NCBI RefSeq assembly: GCF_022829515.1
Contig: NZ_JAKSYL010000294.1
Location: 1-64,000, forward strand
Source of the DNA: Methylobacterium sp. J-048
GTDB taxonomy: Bacteria; Pseudomonadota; Alphaproteobacteria; Rhizobiales; Beijerinckiaceae
Length of the DNA stretch: 64,000 nt
Direction of reading: 5' to 3'
This document shows positions 42,956 through 50,951 of this stretch, one piece after another (position 1 is the stretch's first letter; each line of letters opens with the position of its first letter). Made by a program: the position numbers and the translations under genes. Below the pieces are notes generated by a model. It was not told where the DNA came from. It saw nothing but the letters and a program-made list of their open reading frames with translations, and ran no database searches.

Positions 42956-43392
42956 GCGCCATATCCGAGACATCACGGCCCGGCCTGGCGGTCCTGCGCG
43001 AGAGCGCCCCGTTCCGCGGCAAGCAGGGGCATATCTATCGCCCGGCCATCTCGGCCGAGGCGGTGGGCGCCAAGGCGCTGCACATGCAGCTCCTGGAGAT
43101 CCCGCCCGGCGAGCGCGCCCACGCCCACAAGCACGAATCGCACGAGACCGCGATCCACGTCCTGTCCGGGGTCTCGGGATGCTTCTGGGGCGATCACCTG
43201 GAGCACCACGTGATCGCCGGGGCCGGCGAGTTCGTCTACATCGCCGCAGACGTGCCGCACCTGCCCTACAACCGCAGCCAGACCGAGCCGGTCACCGCGC
43301 TGATCGCCCGGACCGACCCGAACGAGCAGGAGAGCGTGGTGCTCCTGCCGGAGCTCGAAGCCGGGGTCGATTGGTCGAAGGCGGAGGGTTAA
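42952..43392 (+). CDS. Cupin-domain protein
   Basis: A 146-residue single-domain cupin. The metal-binding motif 1 is in PGERAHAHKHESHETAIHVL with three His and a Glu, and motif 2 in GAGEFVYIAADVPHLPYN with the last His. Such proteins bind Fe, Mn or Ni and act as dioxygenases, isomerases or sensors; the substrate is unknown. ATG at 42952 overlaps the stop of the AhpD-like gene (ATGA), so it is coupled. Confidence 0.87.
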   Translation: MSAISETSRPGLAVLRESAPFRGKQGHIYRPAISAEAVGAKALHMQLLEIPPGERAHAHKHESHETAIHVLSGVSGCFWGDHLEHHVIAGAGEFVYIAADVPHLPYNRSQTEPVTALIARTDPNEQESVVLLPELEAGVDWSKAEG

Positions 43393-43457
43393 CTTCAGGT
43401 CTGTTCGCCCGGTGGAACTGAGCCAACTTCTGTCGACACGAACAGTTTTCCAAACCT

Positions 43458-43585
43458 CCCCCCTCATCCTGAGGTGCCGAAGCAAAGCGGAGGCCTCGAA
43501 GGAGCCCTTCAGAGATCACTGAGGCATCTGGAGGGCTCCTTCCAGGCCCAGCGATCTTCGATCGCCGGGCACCTCAGGATGAGGG
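43458..43585. repeat. Palindromic repeat family A, copy 4
   Basis: Same family as at 10061; the inner arm part differs (GGCATCTGGAGGGCTCC...). It lies between convergent genes (cupin and Sel1). Confidence 0.9.
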
Positions 43586-43639
43586 CGCGGGCGGGGGAGA
43601 CCGATCTCCAAGCCCAGCCCGACGCTTCCCGCCTGCAAG

Positions 43640-44662
43640 CTACCGCTGCTCGCTCCGCTCATTGGCCAGCCGCTCGGCGCGGGTGCGCTCGTCGCCGCTG
43701 AGCCCCGACAGGGACTGGTCGAGCCAAGCGTCGGACAGGCCCTGCGCGGCGGCGGCGAGGTTCCAGGCCGCGGCCTCGATCGGGTTCTTTGCGACGCCGC
43801 GGCCGACCGCGTAGAGCCGGGCGACCCGGTTCTGCGCGATCGCATTGCCGCGGGAGGCCGCGTGCAGGAAGTAGCGGGCGGCCGAGCGCTCGTCCTTGGT
43901 CACGCCGTTGCCGTTGAACAGCAGGATCGCGTACTCGACCTCGCTGGCGAGATCGCCGTTATCGGCCCCGCGCCGGAACCATTGGGCCGCCTTGCTGGCA
44001 TCCTTGGGGACGCCGCGGCCCTGGAGGTAGAGCACGCCCAGATCGTGCTGGGCCGGGCCGATCTCGGCCTCGGCCGCCTTGCGGAACTGCGCGGCGGCGG
44101 CGGCCTCGTCGGCGGTTGCGCCGGTGCCGATCAGGATCAGGCCGAGATTGTAGGCCGCCGTGGCCGAGCCGTTGGCGGTGGCCTGCTCCAGCCAGCGCCG
44201 GCCGGCCTTGGGGTCCTTGGGCATGCCGCGGCCGTCGAGCGCCATCAGGCCGAGCGACGACATCGCGGCGGCATCGTTCTGGGCGGCGGCGAGGCGGTAC
44301 CATTCGGCCGCCTTCACCGGGTTCTGCTTGACCCCGAGACCCTGATTGTACAGCTCGCCCAGTAGCGTCATCGCCGCCGCATCCTCGGGATTGGCCTCGA
44401 TGCGCTTGGTCGCCTCCCGGAAGGCGGTGACGTACTGGCCGCGCTGGTAGGCCCCGTAGGCGAGGTCCGGCGGCTGGCCGGTATTGGGCGGCACGGCGCC
44501 CCGGGAATAATTCGGCGTGTAAGGGCTCGGAAGCTCCGGCGTCGTCTTCCGATCGGGCGGGGCGGCGGTCTTCGCCGGGTCTAGCGGCCCGGGCGCGGCG
44601 AGCGCCAGCAGCGGCAGTGCCGCGACAAGAAGAGCCGCGAAACGCACGACATGGAGGTTCAC
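43640..44662 (-). CDS. Secreted Sel1-repeat protein
   Basis: A 340-residue exported protein. The signal peptide (LHVVRFAALLVAALPLLALA) is followed by a Pro-rich linker and six Sel1-like repeats of about 36 residues (for example LLGELYNQGLGVKQNPVKAA and LGVLYLQGRGVPKDASKAAQ), a solenoid for protein-protein contacts in the periplasm. The GTG start at 44662 overlaps the ThiE-like stop by 4 bases, so translation is coupled. It is the last gene of the run from fba. Confidence 0.88.
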   Translation of the reverse strand: MNLHVVRFAALLVAALPLLALAAPGPLDPAKTAAPPDRKTTPELPSPYTPNYSRGAVPPNTGQPPDLAYGAYQRGQYVTAFREATKRIEANPEDAAAMTLLGELYNQGLGVKQNPVKAAEWYRLAAAQNDAAAMSSLGLMALDGRGMPKDPKAGRRWLEQATANGSATAAYNLGLILIGTGATADEAAAAAQFRKAAEAEIGPAQHDLGVLYLQGRGVPKDASKAAQWFRRGADNGDLASEVEYAILLFNGNGVTKDERSAARYFLHAASRGNAIAQNRVARLYAVGRGVAKNPIEAAAWNLAAAAQGLSDAWLDQSLSGLSGDERTRAERLANERSEQR

Positions 44663-45303
44663 GCGGCCTGCCCTTCGAGCAGGGCTTGCGCCCGCGCGAC
44701 GGCGGCGGGCTCGGTCAGCCAGACGCCGCTTTCCAAGCCGATGAACTCGGTGCCGGTGGCTGCGAGCGGACCGATCTCGTCCCAGGCCGCAGCGACAGCG
44801 ATGCAGGGTGTCTCGAAAATCTCGGCCCACCATTCGGCCCGCGCCAGCACGGTCTCGGCCTCGGGGGCGACGCCGTCCGGGTAGAGGCCGCCGAACATCA
44901 GGTAGTCGATGCCGGCCTCGCCCGCCTCCATGGCGCCGTGCTTGGTCTCCAGACCGCCGGCTCCGAGGATACGCCCGTCCCGGAGGCGGTCGCGCAGGTC
45001 CTTCAGGTCGCGCGGCTTGTCGACATGGACGCCGTCGGCGCCGCCCCGGGTCGCCACGGAGACGAGGTCGCCGGTGAAGCCGGGGCAGGCCACCACCAGG
45101 GCCGCGCCGGTCTCCTGCGTGATCGGCGCGATCTGCTTCACGCGGGCGGTGAGCCCGCGCTCGTCGGTGGCGGCAAGCCGCAGGATCACGGCCGCGACAT
45201 CGCCGACCGCGCAGGCCGCGCCGAGCGCGGCCGCGAAGGCGTCGATGCCATCGGCATCCAGGCCGTGGGGCCCCAGGAGGGCGAGGCGCTGCTTGCTGCT
45301 CAT
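44659..45303 (-). CDS. ThiE-like (TMP/TENI-domain) protein
   Basis: A 214-residue TIM-barrel protein like thiamine phosphate synthase, with LVVACPGFTGDLVSVATRGG, DGVHVDKPRDLKDLRDRL, DYLMFGGLYPDGVA and CIAVAAAWDEIGPL. The phosphate-loop and Asp residues are similar to ThiE, but the HxGQ-type motif of true ThiE is not obvious, so it could be a paralogue with a different role. No other thi genes lie here. It comes after fba and before the Sel1 gene. Confidence 0.7.
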   Translation of the reverse strand: MSSKQRLALLGPHGLDADGIDAFAAALGAACAVGDVAAVILRLAATDERGLTARVKQIAPITQETGAALVVACPGFTGDLVSVATRGGADGVHVDKPRDLKDLRDRLRDGRILGAGGLETKHGAMEAGEAGIDYLMFGGLYPDGVAPEAETVLARAEWWAEIFETPCIAVAAAWDEIGPLAATGTEFIGLESGVWLTEPAAVARAQALLEGQAA

Positions 45304-45323
45304 CGGATCGGGTGCCCGGCGTG

Positions 45324-46394
45324 TCAGCGCGCGCCGATCTTCGGGTCGAGCGAGCCGCTGGCGTAGCGCTTGGCCATCTCGGAGACGGAGATCGGACGGA
45401 TCTTCGAGCCCTTGCCGGCGGTGCCGAACTCCTCGAAGCGCTGCTTGCACAGCTTGGTCATCGCGTCCATGGCGGGCTTCAGGTACTTGCGCGGGTCGAA
45501 CTCGGACGGGTTCTCGGTGAGCACCTTCCGGATCTGGCCGGTCATCGCCATGCGGTTGTCGGTGTCGATGTTGATCTTGCGCACACCGTGCTTGATGCCG
45601 CGCTGGATTTCCTCCACCGGCACGCCCCAGGTCGGCTTCATCTGGCCGCCATACTGGTTGATGATGTCCTGAAGGTCCTGCGGCACCGACGAGGAGCCGT
45701 GCATCACCAGGTGGGTGGTCGGCAGGCGACGGTGGATCTCCTCGATCACGTTCATCGCCAGCACCTCGCCGTCGGGCTGACGGGTGAACTTGTAGGCGCC
45801 GTGGCTGGTGCCCATGGCGACCGCGAGGGCGTCGACCTTAGTGGCCTCCACGAACTTCACCGCCTCATCCGGGTCAGTGAGCAGCTGGTCGTGGCTCAGC
45901 GTGCCCTCGGCGCCGTGGCCGTCTTCGGCCTCGCCCTGGCCGCTCTCCAGCGAGCCGAGCACGCCGAGCTCGCCTTCCACCGAGACGCCGGCCCAATGGG
46001 CCATCTTCGTGACGTTGCGGGTGATCTCGACGTTGTAAGTGTAATCCGCGGGGGTCTTGCCGTCGGCTTTGAGCGATCCATCCATCATCACCGAGGTGAA
46101 GCCGTATTGGATCGCGGTGGCGCAGGTCGCCTCGTTGTTCCCGTGGTCGAGATGCATGCAGACCGGGATGTGCGGGTAGATCTCGACCAGGCCGTCGATC
46201 AGCTTGGCCAGCACCACGTCGTTGGCGTAGGCGCGGGCGCCGCGGCTCGCCTGCAGGATCACCGGCGAGTCGGTGGCATCGGCCGCCGCCATGATGGCCA
46301 GGCCCTGTTCCATGTTGTTCAGGTTGAACGCCGGCACGCCGTACTCGTGCTCGGCCGCGTGGTCGAGGAGCTGCCTCAGGGTGATCCGTGCCAT
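45324..46394 (-). CDS. fba: Class II fructose-bisphosphate aldolase
   Basis: A 356-residue class II (zinc) aldolase of the Calvin-cycle/gluconeogenic subtype, cleaving and forming fructose-1,6-bisphosphate. Zinc ligands are in PVCMHLDHGNN and in LVMHGSSSVP; the glycine-rich phosphate region and NIDTDNRMAMTGQIRK follow. The start ATG at 46394. It belongs with pgk and gap upstream on the same strand as a gluconeogenesis set. Confidence 0.96.
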   Translation of the reverse strand: MARITLRQLLDHAAEHEYGVPAFNLNNMEQGLAIMAAADATDSPVILQASRGARAYANDVVLAKLIDGLVEIYPHIPVCMHLDHGNNEATCATAIQYGFTSVMMDGSLKADGKTPADYTYNVEITRNVTKMAHWAGVSVEGELGVLGSLESGQGEAEDGHGAEGTLSHDQLLTDPDEAVKFVEATKVDALAVAMGTSHGAYKFTRQPDGEVLAMNVIEEIHRRLPTTHLVMHGSSSVPQDLQDIINQYGGQMKPTWGVPVEEIQRGIKHGVRKINIDTDNRMAMTGQIRKVLTENPSEFDPRKYLKPAMDAMTKLCKQRFEEFGTAGKGSKIRPISVSEMAKRYASGSLDPKIGAR

Positions 46395-46451
46395 CGTCGT
46401 CTGTCTTCCCGCTTGCCGTCTGGTGGTCCGCCCGATCGCCCGCGGCGACGG

Positions 46452-46493
46452 AAACCTCAGTGGACTTGCACAGGCAAGTCTGCCGAGGTTTTT
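46452..46493. other. Two-tier hairpin between fba and the small coiled-coil gene
   Basis: Outer arms AAACCTC and GAGGTTT enclose inner arms GACTTGC and GCAAGTC with an ACAG loop. A TTTTT run on the plus side gives it terminator form in that direction; on the minus strand, the direction of the genes, it lies in the fba leader and could be a terminator of the gene before or an RNA control element. Confidence 0.5.
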
Positions 46494-46545
46494 ACCTGTA
46501 CATCATGTCAAACGCCGACCAGATTATCCGTTCGGTGAATGACGC

Positions 46546-46824
46546 TTAGCTCGCCCTGTTCTCAAGGACCGCGACCCGCTCTTCGACCTCGCTGACGCGG
46601 GCATCGAAGTCGCCTGCGGTCGCGCGCATCATCACCAGCATGCCGGCAGCGTTGCGCCGGTCCTTGCGCATGCTCGTATCAAGCCGTTCGATCTGCGCTT
46701 CGAAGCGATCCATGCGCGTCTCGAGCTTGTCGAAGCGCGCGAGCGTCTCGCTGCGCAACTGCGCGATGCTGCCCTGAATGCCCTTCAGGATCTCGATCGT
46801 CGCGTTCTCCACATTGTCACTCAT
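46546..46824 (-). CDS. Small coiled-coil protein of unknown function
   Basis: A 92-residue protein made almost wholly of heptad-like helix (ETLARFDKLETRMDRFEAQ, RLDTSMRKD and VSEVEERVAVLENR). No signal peptide or membrane span. It probably forms a coiled-coil oligomer. It lies between pgk and fba, reading with them. No family was recognised. Confidence 0.7.
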   Translation of the reverse strand: MSDNVENATIEILKGIQGSIAQLRSETLARFDKLETRMDRFEAQIERLDTSMRKDRRNAAGMLVMMRATAGDFDARVSEVEERVAVLENRAS

Positions 46825-46927
46825 CGACTCAGGCCCCCCGCCGTCCGACGCCGGGAGTATAGATAGGTGCGTGCAGTCGCGGGAGGAGCGCACGCGAGGC
46901 TCCGCCGCGCGGTTTTCGGCGCGCTGG

Positions 46928-48130
46928 TCAGCCCTTGGCCCGCAACGCCTCGACGCCCGGCAGGGCCTTGCCCTCGAGCCATTCGAGGAAGGCGCCCCCC
47001 GCAGTCGAGACGTAGGTGAAGTCGGCGGCCACGCCCGCGTGGTTGAGGGCGGCCACGGTGTCGCCGCCGCCGGCCACCGAGACCAGTTGGCCGGCCTTGG
47101 TGCGCCCGGCCGCGTGCTTCGCGGCGGCAACCGTGGCAGCGTCGAACGGGGCGAGCTCGAAGGCGCCGAGCGGACCGTTCCAGACCAGGGTCCTGGCGCC
47201 GTCGATGGCGGCGTTGATCTCGGCCACCGAGCGCGGGCCGGCATCGAGGATCATGCTGCCCTCGGGCACGGAATCCACCGGCACGGTCTCATGCGGGGCC
47301 TGGGCCTTGAATTCGGTCGCCGCCACCGCGTCCACCGGCAGGATGATCCGGCAGCCGGCTTTGTCCGCCGCGGCCAGGATGCGGGTGGCGGTCTCGGCAA
47401 GGTCCTTCTCGCAGAGGGACTTGCCGACCGATTTTCCCTGCGCGTGCAGGAAGGTGTTGGCCATGCCGCCGCCGATCACCAGCGCATCGACCTTGGCGAC
47501 GAGATTTTCCAGAAGGTCGATCTTGGACGACACCTTGGCGCCACCGACCAGCGCGATTACCGGGCGCTGCGGCGCTTCCAGGCCCTTGGTCAGGGCCTCC
47601 AGCTCGGCCTGCATCTCGCGACCGGCGAAGGCCGGCAGGCGATGGGCCAGGCCCTCGGTCGAGGCGTGGGCGCGGTGAGCGGCCGAGAACGCCTCGTTGA
47701 CGTAGATGTCGCCGTTGGCCGCGAGGGCGTCCGCGAAGGCCGGGTCGTTCTTCTCCTCGCCCGCGTGGTAGCGTGTGTTCTCCAGGAGCAGAACATCGCC
47801 GTCCTTCAGGGCCGCCACCGCCCGGGCCGCGTCGTCACCGACGCAATCGGCCGCGAACGCGACCGGGCGGCCGAGCGCCTGGCTCAGCGCCGGCACCACC
47901 GGCTCCAAAGAATCCTTCGGCTCGCGCTTGCCCTTGGGGCGGCCGAAATGAGCCAGCAGGATCACCCTGGCGCCCTTGTCGGCGACCTCCCGGATGGTCG
48001 GAACGACGCGTTCAATGCGGGTCGCGTCGGTGACGCGGCCGCTCTCCATCGGCACGTTGAGATCGACGCGCATCAGCACGCGCTTGCCCGTCAGGGCGCC
48101 GGCGTCGTCGAGGGTGCGGAAGGCGCTCAT
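46928..48130 (-). CDS. pgk: Phosphoglycerate kinase
   Basis: A 400-residue enzyme moving phosphate between 1,3-bisphosphoglycerate and ADP. Typical parts: MRVDLNVPMESGRVTD, ILLAHFGRPKGKR, NTRYHAGEEKNDPAFA, LVGGAKVSSKIDLLEN, and the C-terminal nucleotide region FVYVSTAGGAFLEWLEGK-like (FTYVSTAGGAFLEW). It lies between two small unknown genes in the gap-pgk-fba run. Confidence 0.97.
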   Translation of the reverse strand: MSAFRTLDDAGALTGKRVLMRVDLNVPMESGRVTDATRIERVVPTIREVADKGARVILLAHFGRPKGKREPKDSLEPVVPALSQALGRPVAFAADCVGDDAARAVAALKDGDVLLLENTRYHAGEEKNDPAFADALAANGDIYVNEAFSAAHRAHASTEGLAHRLPAFAGREMQAELEALTKGLEAPQRPVIALVGGAKVSSKIDLLENLVAKVDALVIGGGMANTFLHAQGKSVGKSLCEKDLAETATRILAAADKAGCRIILPVDAVAATEFKAQAPHETVPVDSVPEGSMILDAGPRSVAEINAAIDGARTLVWNGPLGAFELAPFDAATVAAAKHAAGRTKAGQLVSVAGGGDTVAALNHAGVAADFTYVSTAGGAFLEWLEGKALPGVEALRAKG

Positions 48131-48145
48131 GCGGTCCTGTTGCGA

Positions 48146-48604
48146 TTACTGGGCGGTGGTGGCGGCCGGCGCCGGGATCAGGCGGTCGAGGTTCAGGCGC
48201 TGCACCGCGATCATCAGCACGACGGTGAGGACCGCGGTGATCACGGCGGTGAGCACCAGGGCGCCGGTGCCGGGCAGCCGCCGGGTGCGGTCGGCGAGCC
48301 CGCGCATCTCGGTGCGCAGGGCGGCGAGGTCCGATTGCCGGGCGGATTCATTCATCCGGCTGGCGGCATTCTCGACCTTGTCCTCGACCCGCGACAGCAG
48401 CGCCTCGGAGCGCGCGTACTTGTCCTCGATCCGCGAGCACTTGTCCTCGATGCGCGCGAGCTGGTCGATCAGGTGGCTGGCCGGCAGCCCCTGCGACGGC
48501 GTCGCGGAGACCGGAGCGGCCGCCACGGGGGGCGCGGTGGGTTTCGGCACGGGTGTCACGACAGCGCCCTGTCCGCTCGACGTGCCCTGCGAAGCGTCGG
48601 TCAT
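48146..48604 (-). CDS. Single-span membrane protein with coiled coil
   Basis: A 152-residue protein: a Pro/Ala/Thr-rich N-terminus, a coiled-coil segment (LIDQLARIEDKCSRIEDKY, SRVEDKVENAASRMNESA), and a C-terminal membrane span (ALVLTAVITAVLTVVLMIAV). This makes it likely tail-anchored with the bulk in the cytoplasm. The start at 48604 is chosen; a start at 48649 would add 15 residues. It lies between gap and pgk. No family was recognised. Confidence 0.7.
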   Translation of the reverse strand: MTDASQGTSSGQGAVVTPVPKPTAPPVAAAPVSATPSQGLPASHLIDQLARIEDKCSRIEDKYARSEALLSRVEDKVENAASRMNESARQSDLAALRTEMRGLADRTRRLPGTGALVLTAVITAVLTVVLMIAVQRLNLDRLIPAPAATTAQ

Positions 48605-48647
48605 CCCGGGATGATCCCTGGTTCGAGGTGAGGCCGTTCGGTTCGAC

Positions 48648-48682
48648 AAAACGCCCGCCGCCCTTCTCCGGGCCGGCGGGCG
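48648..48682 (-). terminator. Rho-independent terminator of gap
   Basis: On the minus strand, arms CGCCCGCCG and CGGCGGGCG extended by CCC/GGG with a loop GGAGAA, then TTTT, directly after the gap stop. Confidence 0.85.
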
Positions 48683-48692
48683 GCAGGTTTCT

Positions 48693-49697
<1,005 letters not shown>

Positions 49698-50199
49698 GGC
49701 GTCACTCCTTCCTGATGCGGCTCACCGCGCGCCGGACCGGCGGGGACGATCCTCGGCGCGGTCTCGGCAGCCCGGGTCCAGGCCGACCGGGCGGGGCGGA
49801 TCTGGGCGGGCGGATTTGAACCTGCGATGAACTGGGCCGGGAAAGGCCGGGCTCCGCTTCCCTCACGCGTCGGCTCCGACGGTGGCGGCAGGGGTCTCGG
49901 GACTGTCACGGACCGGCCATCCGGCATGTCTCTTGCGGTCTCTTTCGAGGGCGCGCGGCTGTCTAACATGGCACCTCGACCTGTCAAACGCACGCCTGTG
50001 ACAAACACGGGCGTCTCCCACATCCAATAAACAGGCTTGCGCGGCGGCGATTGCTGAGCCGCGCGGGTGCGGAAGCGGACCGACATTTCGGACTGGCATT
50101 CCGGGGGCATCCGGCCGAAACTTGCACCCCTGACGCATCGCCCTATCCCGAACGCCGTCCACCCCGGTTCGGGACGATGCGCGCGGCACGCGGAGCCCC
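49698..50199. other. 502-base gap between gap and the DUF4164 gene
   Basis: No gene was recognised. It must hold the divergent promoters for gap and for DUF4164/zapA. A stretch near 49803-49828 looks like the T-arm of a tRNA but has no further tRNA parts. Confidence 0.4.
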
Positions 50200-50487
50200 A
50201 TGGCCGACGACACCACAGACCCGAGCCCGATCGACGACGCCTTCGCCCGGCTCGACGCCGCGCTGGCCCGCCTGGACGCGGTGGTGGCCCGCCGCCTGGA
50301 GGCCGAGGCCGCGCCCGACGACCGGGATGCCGAGTTGGCGCTGATGGACGAGGACCGGGCCCGGCTCGCCGCCGCCCTCGACGCGGCGAGCGCGCATCTG
50401 GCCGATGTCGAGGCCACGACCGGCGTGGTCGGCCAACGGCTCGACCGCGCGATCCAGACGGTCCAGGGCGTGCTCGGCCGCGCCTGA
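50200..50487 (+). CDS. DUF4164-family coiled-coil protein
   Basis: A 95-residue Ala-, Asp- and Arg-rich helical protein (DDAFARLDAALARLDAVVARRLEAE and AELALMDEDRARLAAALD, each read in parts). Small size and place just before zapA fit the DUF4164 family of alphaproteobacteria. It may assist ZapA in cell division, but this is inferred only from the conserved pairing. The zapA start follows 40 bases on. Confidence 0.78.
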   Translation: MADDTTDPSPIDDAFARLDAALARLDAVVARRLEAEAAPDDRDAELALMDEDRARLAAALDAASAHLADVEATTGVVGQRLDRAIQTVQGVLGRA

Positions 50488-50526
50488 CCGGTCCCTTCCC
50501 CGCGCTGCCGCCCACCGGAGCGAGCC

Positions 50527-50922
50527 TTGCCCCAGATCAACGTGACCATCGACGGAAAGCTCTACCGCATGGCCTGCGGCGCCGGCGAGGAGGCCCATCT
50601 CACCGGCCTGGCCGAGGGCTTTGGGACGCGCATCGGCGAGATGCGCAAGAGTTTTGGCGAGATCGGCGACATGCGCCTGCAGGTGATGGCCGCCCTGACC
50701 ATCGCCGACGAGCTGGCCGAGCTGCGCGCCCGCCACGCCGCCCTGGAGGCCGAGACGGCCGCGCTGCGCAAGACCGCCGAGGCCGCCGAGCGCAGCCGCG
50801 CCGAGGACGCCGCGCGCGCCGCCGATGGGATCGGGCGGGCGGCCGAGCGGATTGGGAAGCTGGCGGATTCGCTTGGTGGGAGCGGAGTGGGGAAGAGTGG
50901 GGTGGCTCGGGAGGTGGTGTGA
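50527..50922 (+). CDS. zapA: Cell division protein ZapA
   Basis: A 131-residue ZapA, which binds FtsZ filaments and helps ring assembly. The N-terminal domain reads INVTIDGKLYRMACGAGEE and LAEGFGTRIGEMRKSFGEIG, then a long helix (LADELAELRARHAALEAET-type). The start is TTG at 50527, with GGAG ten bases upstream. In many proteobacteria the 6S RNA gene follows zapA; here the AT-rich island begins just after it. Confidence 0.88.
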   Translation: MPQINVTIDGKLYRMACGAGEEAHLTGLAEGFGTRIGEMRKSFGEIGDMRLQVMAALTIADELAELRARHAALEAETAALRKTAEAAERSRAEDAARAADGIGRAAERIGKLADSLGGSGVGKSGVAREVV

Positions 50923-50951
50923 GGCAGAGTGGTGGTTTCAGCAGGAGCGTC

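Noticed and set aside
49803..49828. A tRNA T-arm-like stretch on the minus strand (GCAGGTTCAAATCC)
   Set aside because: The T-stem does not pair properly and no acceptor, D-arm or anticodon arm can be placed around it.
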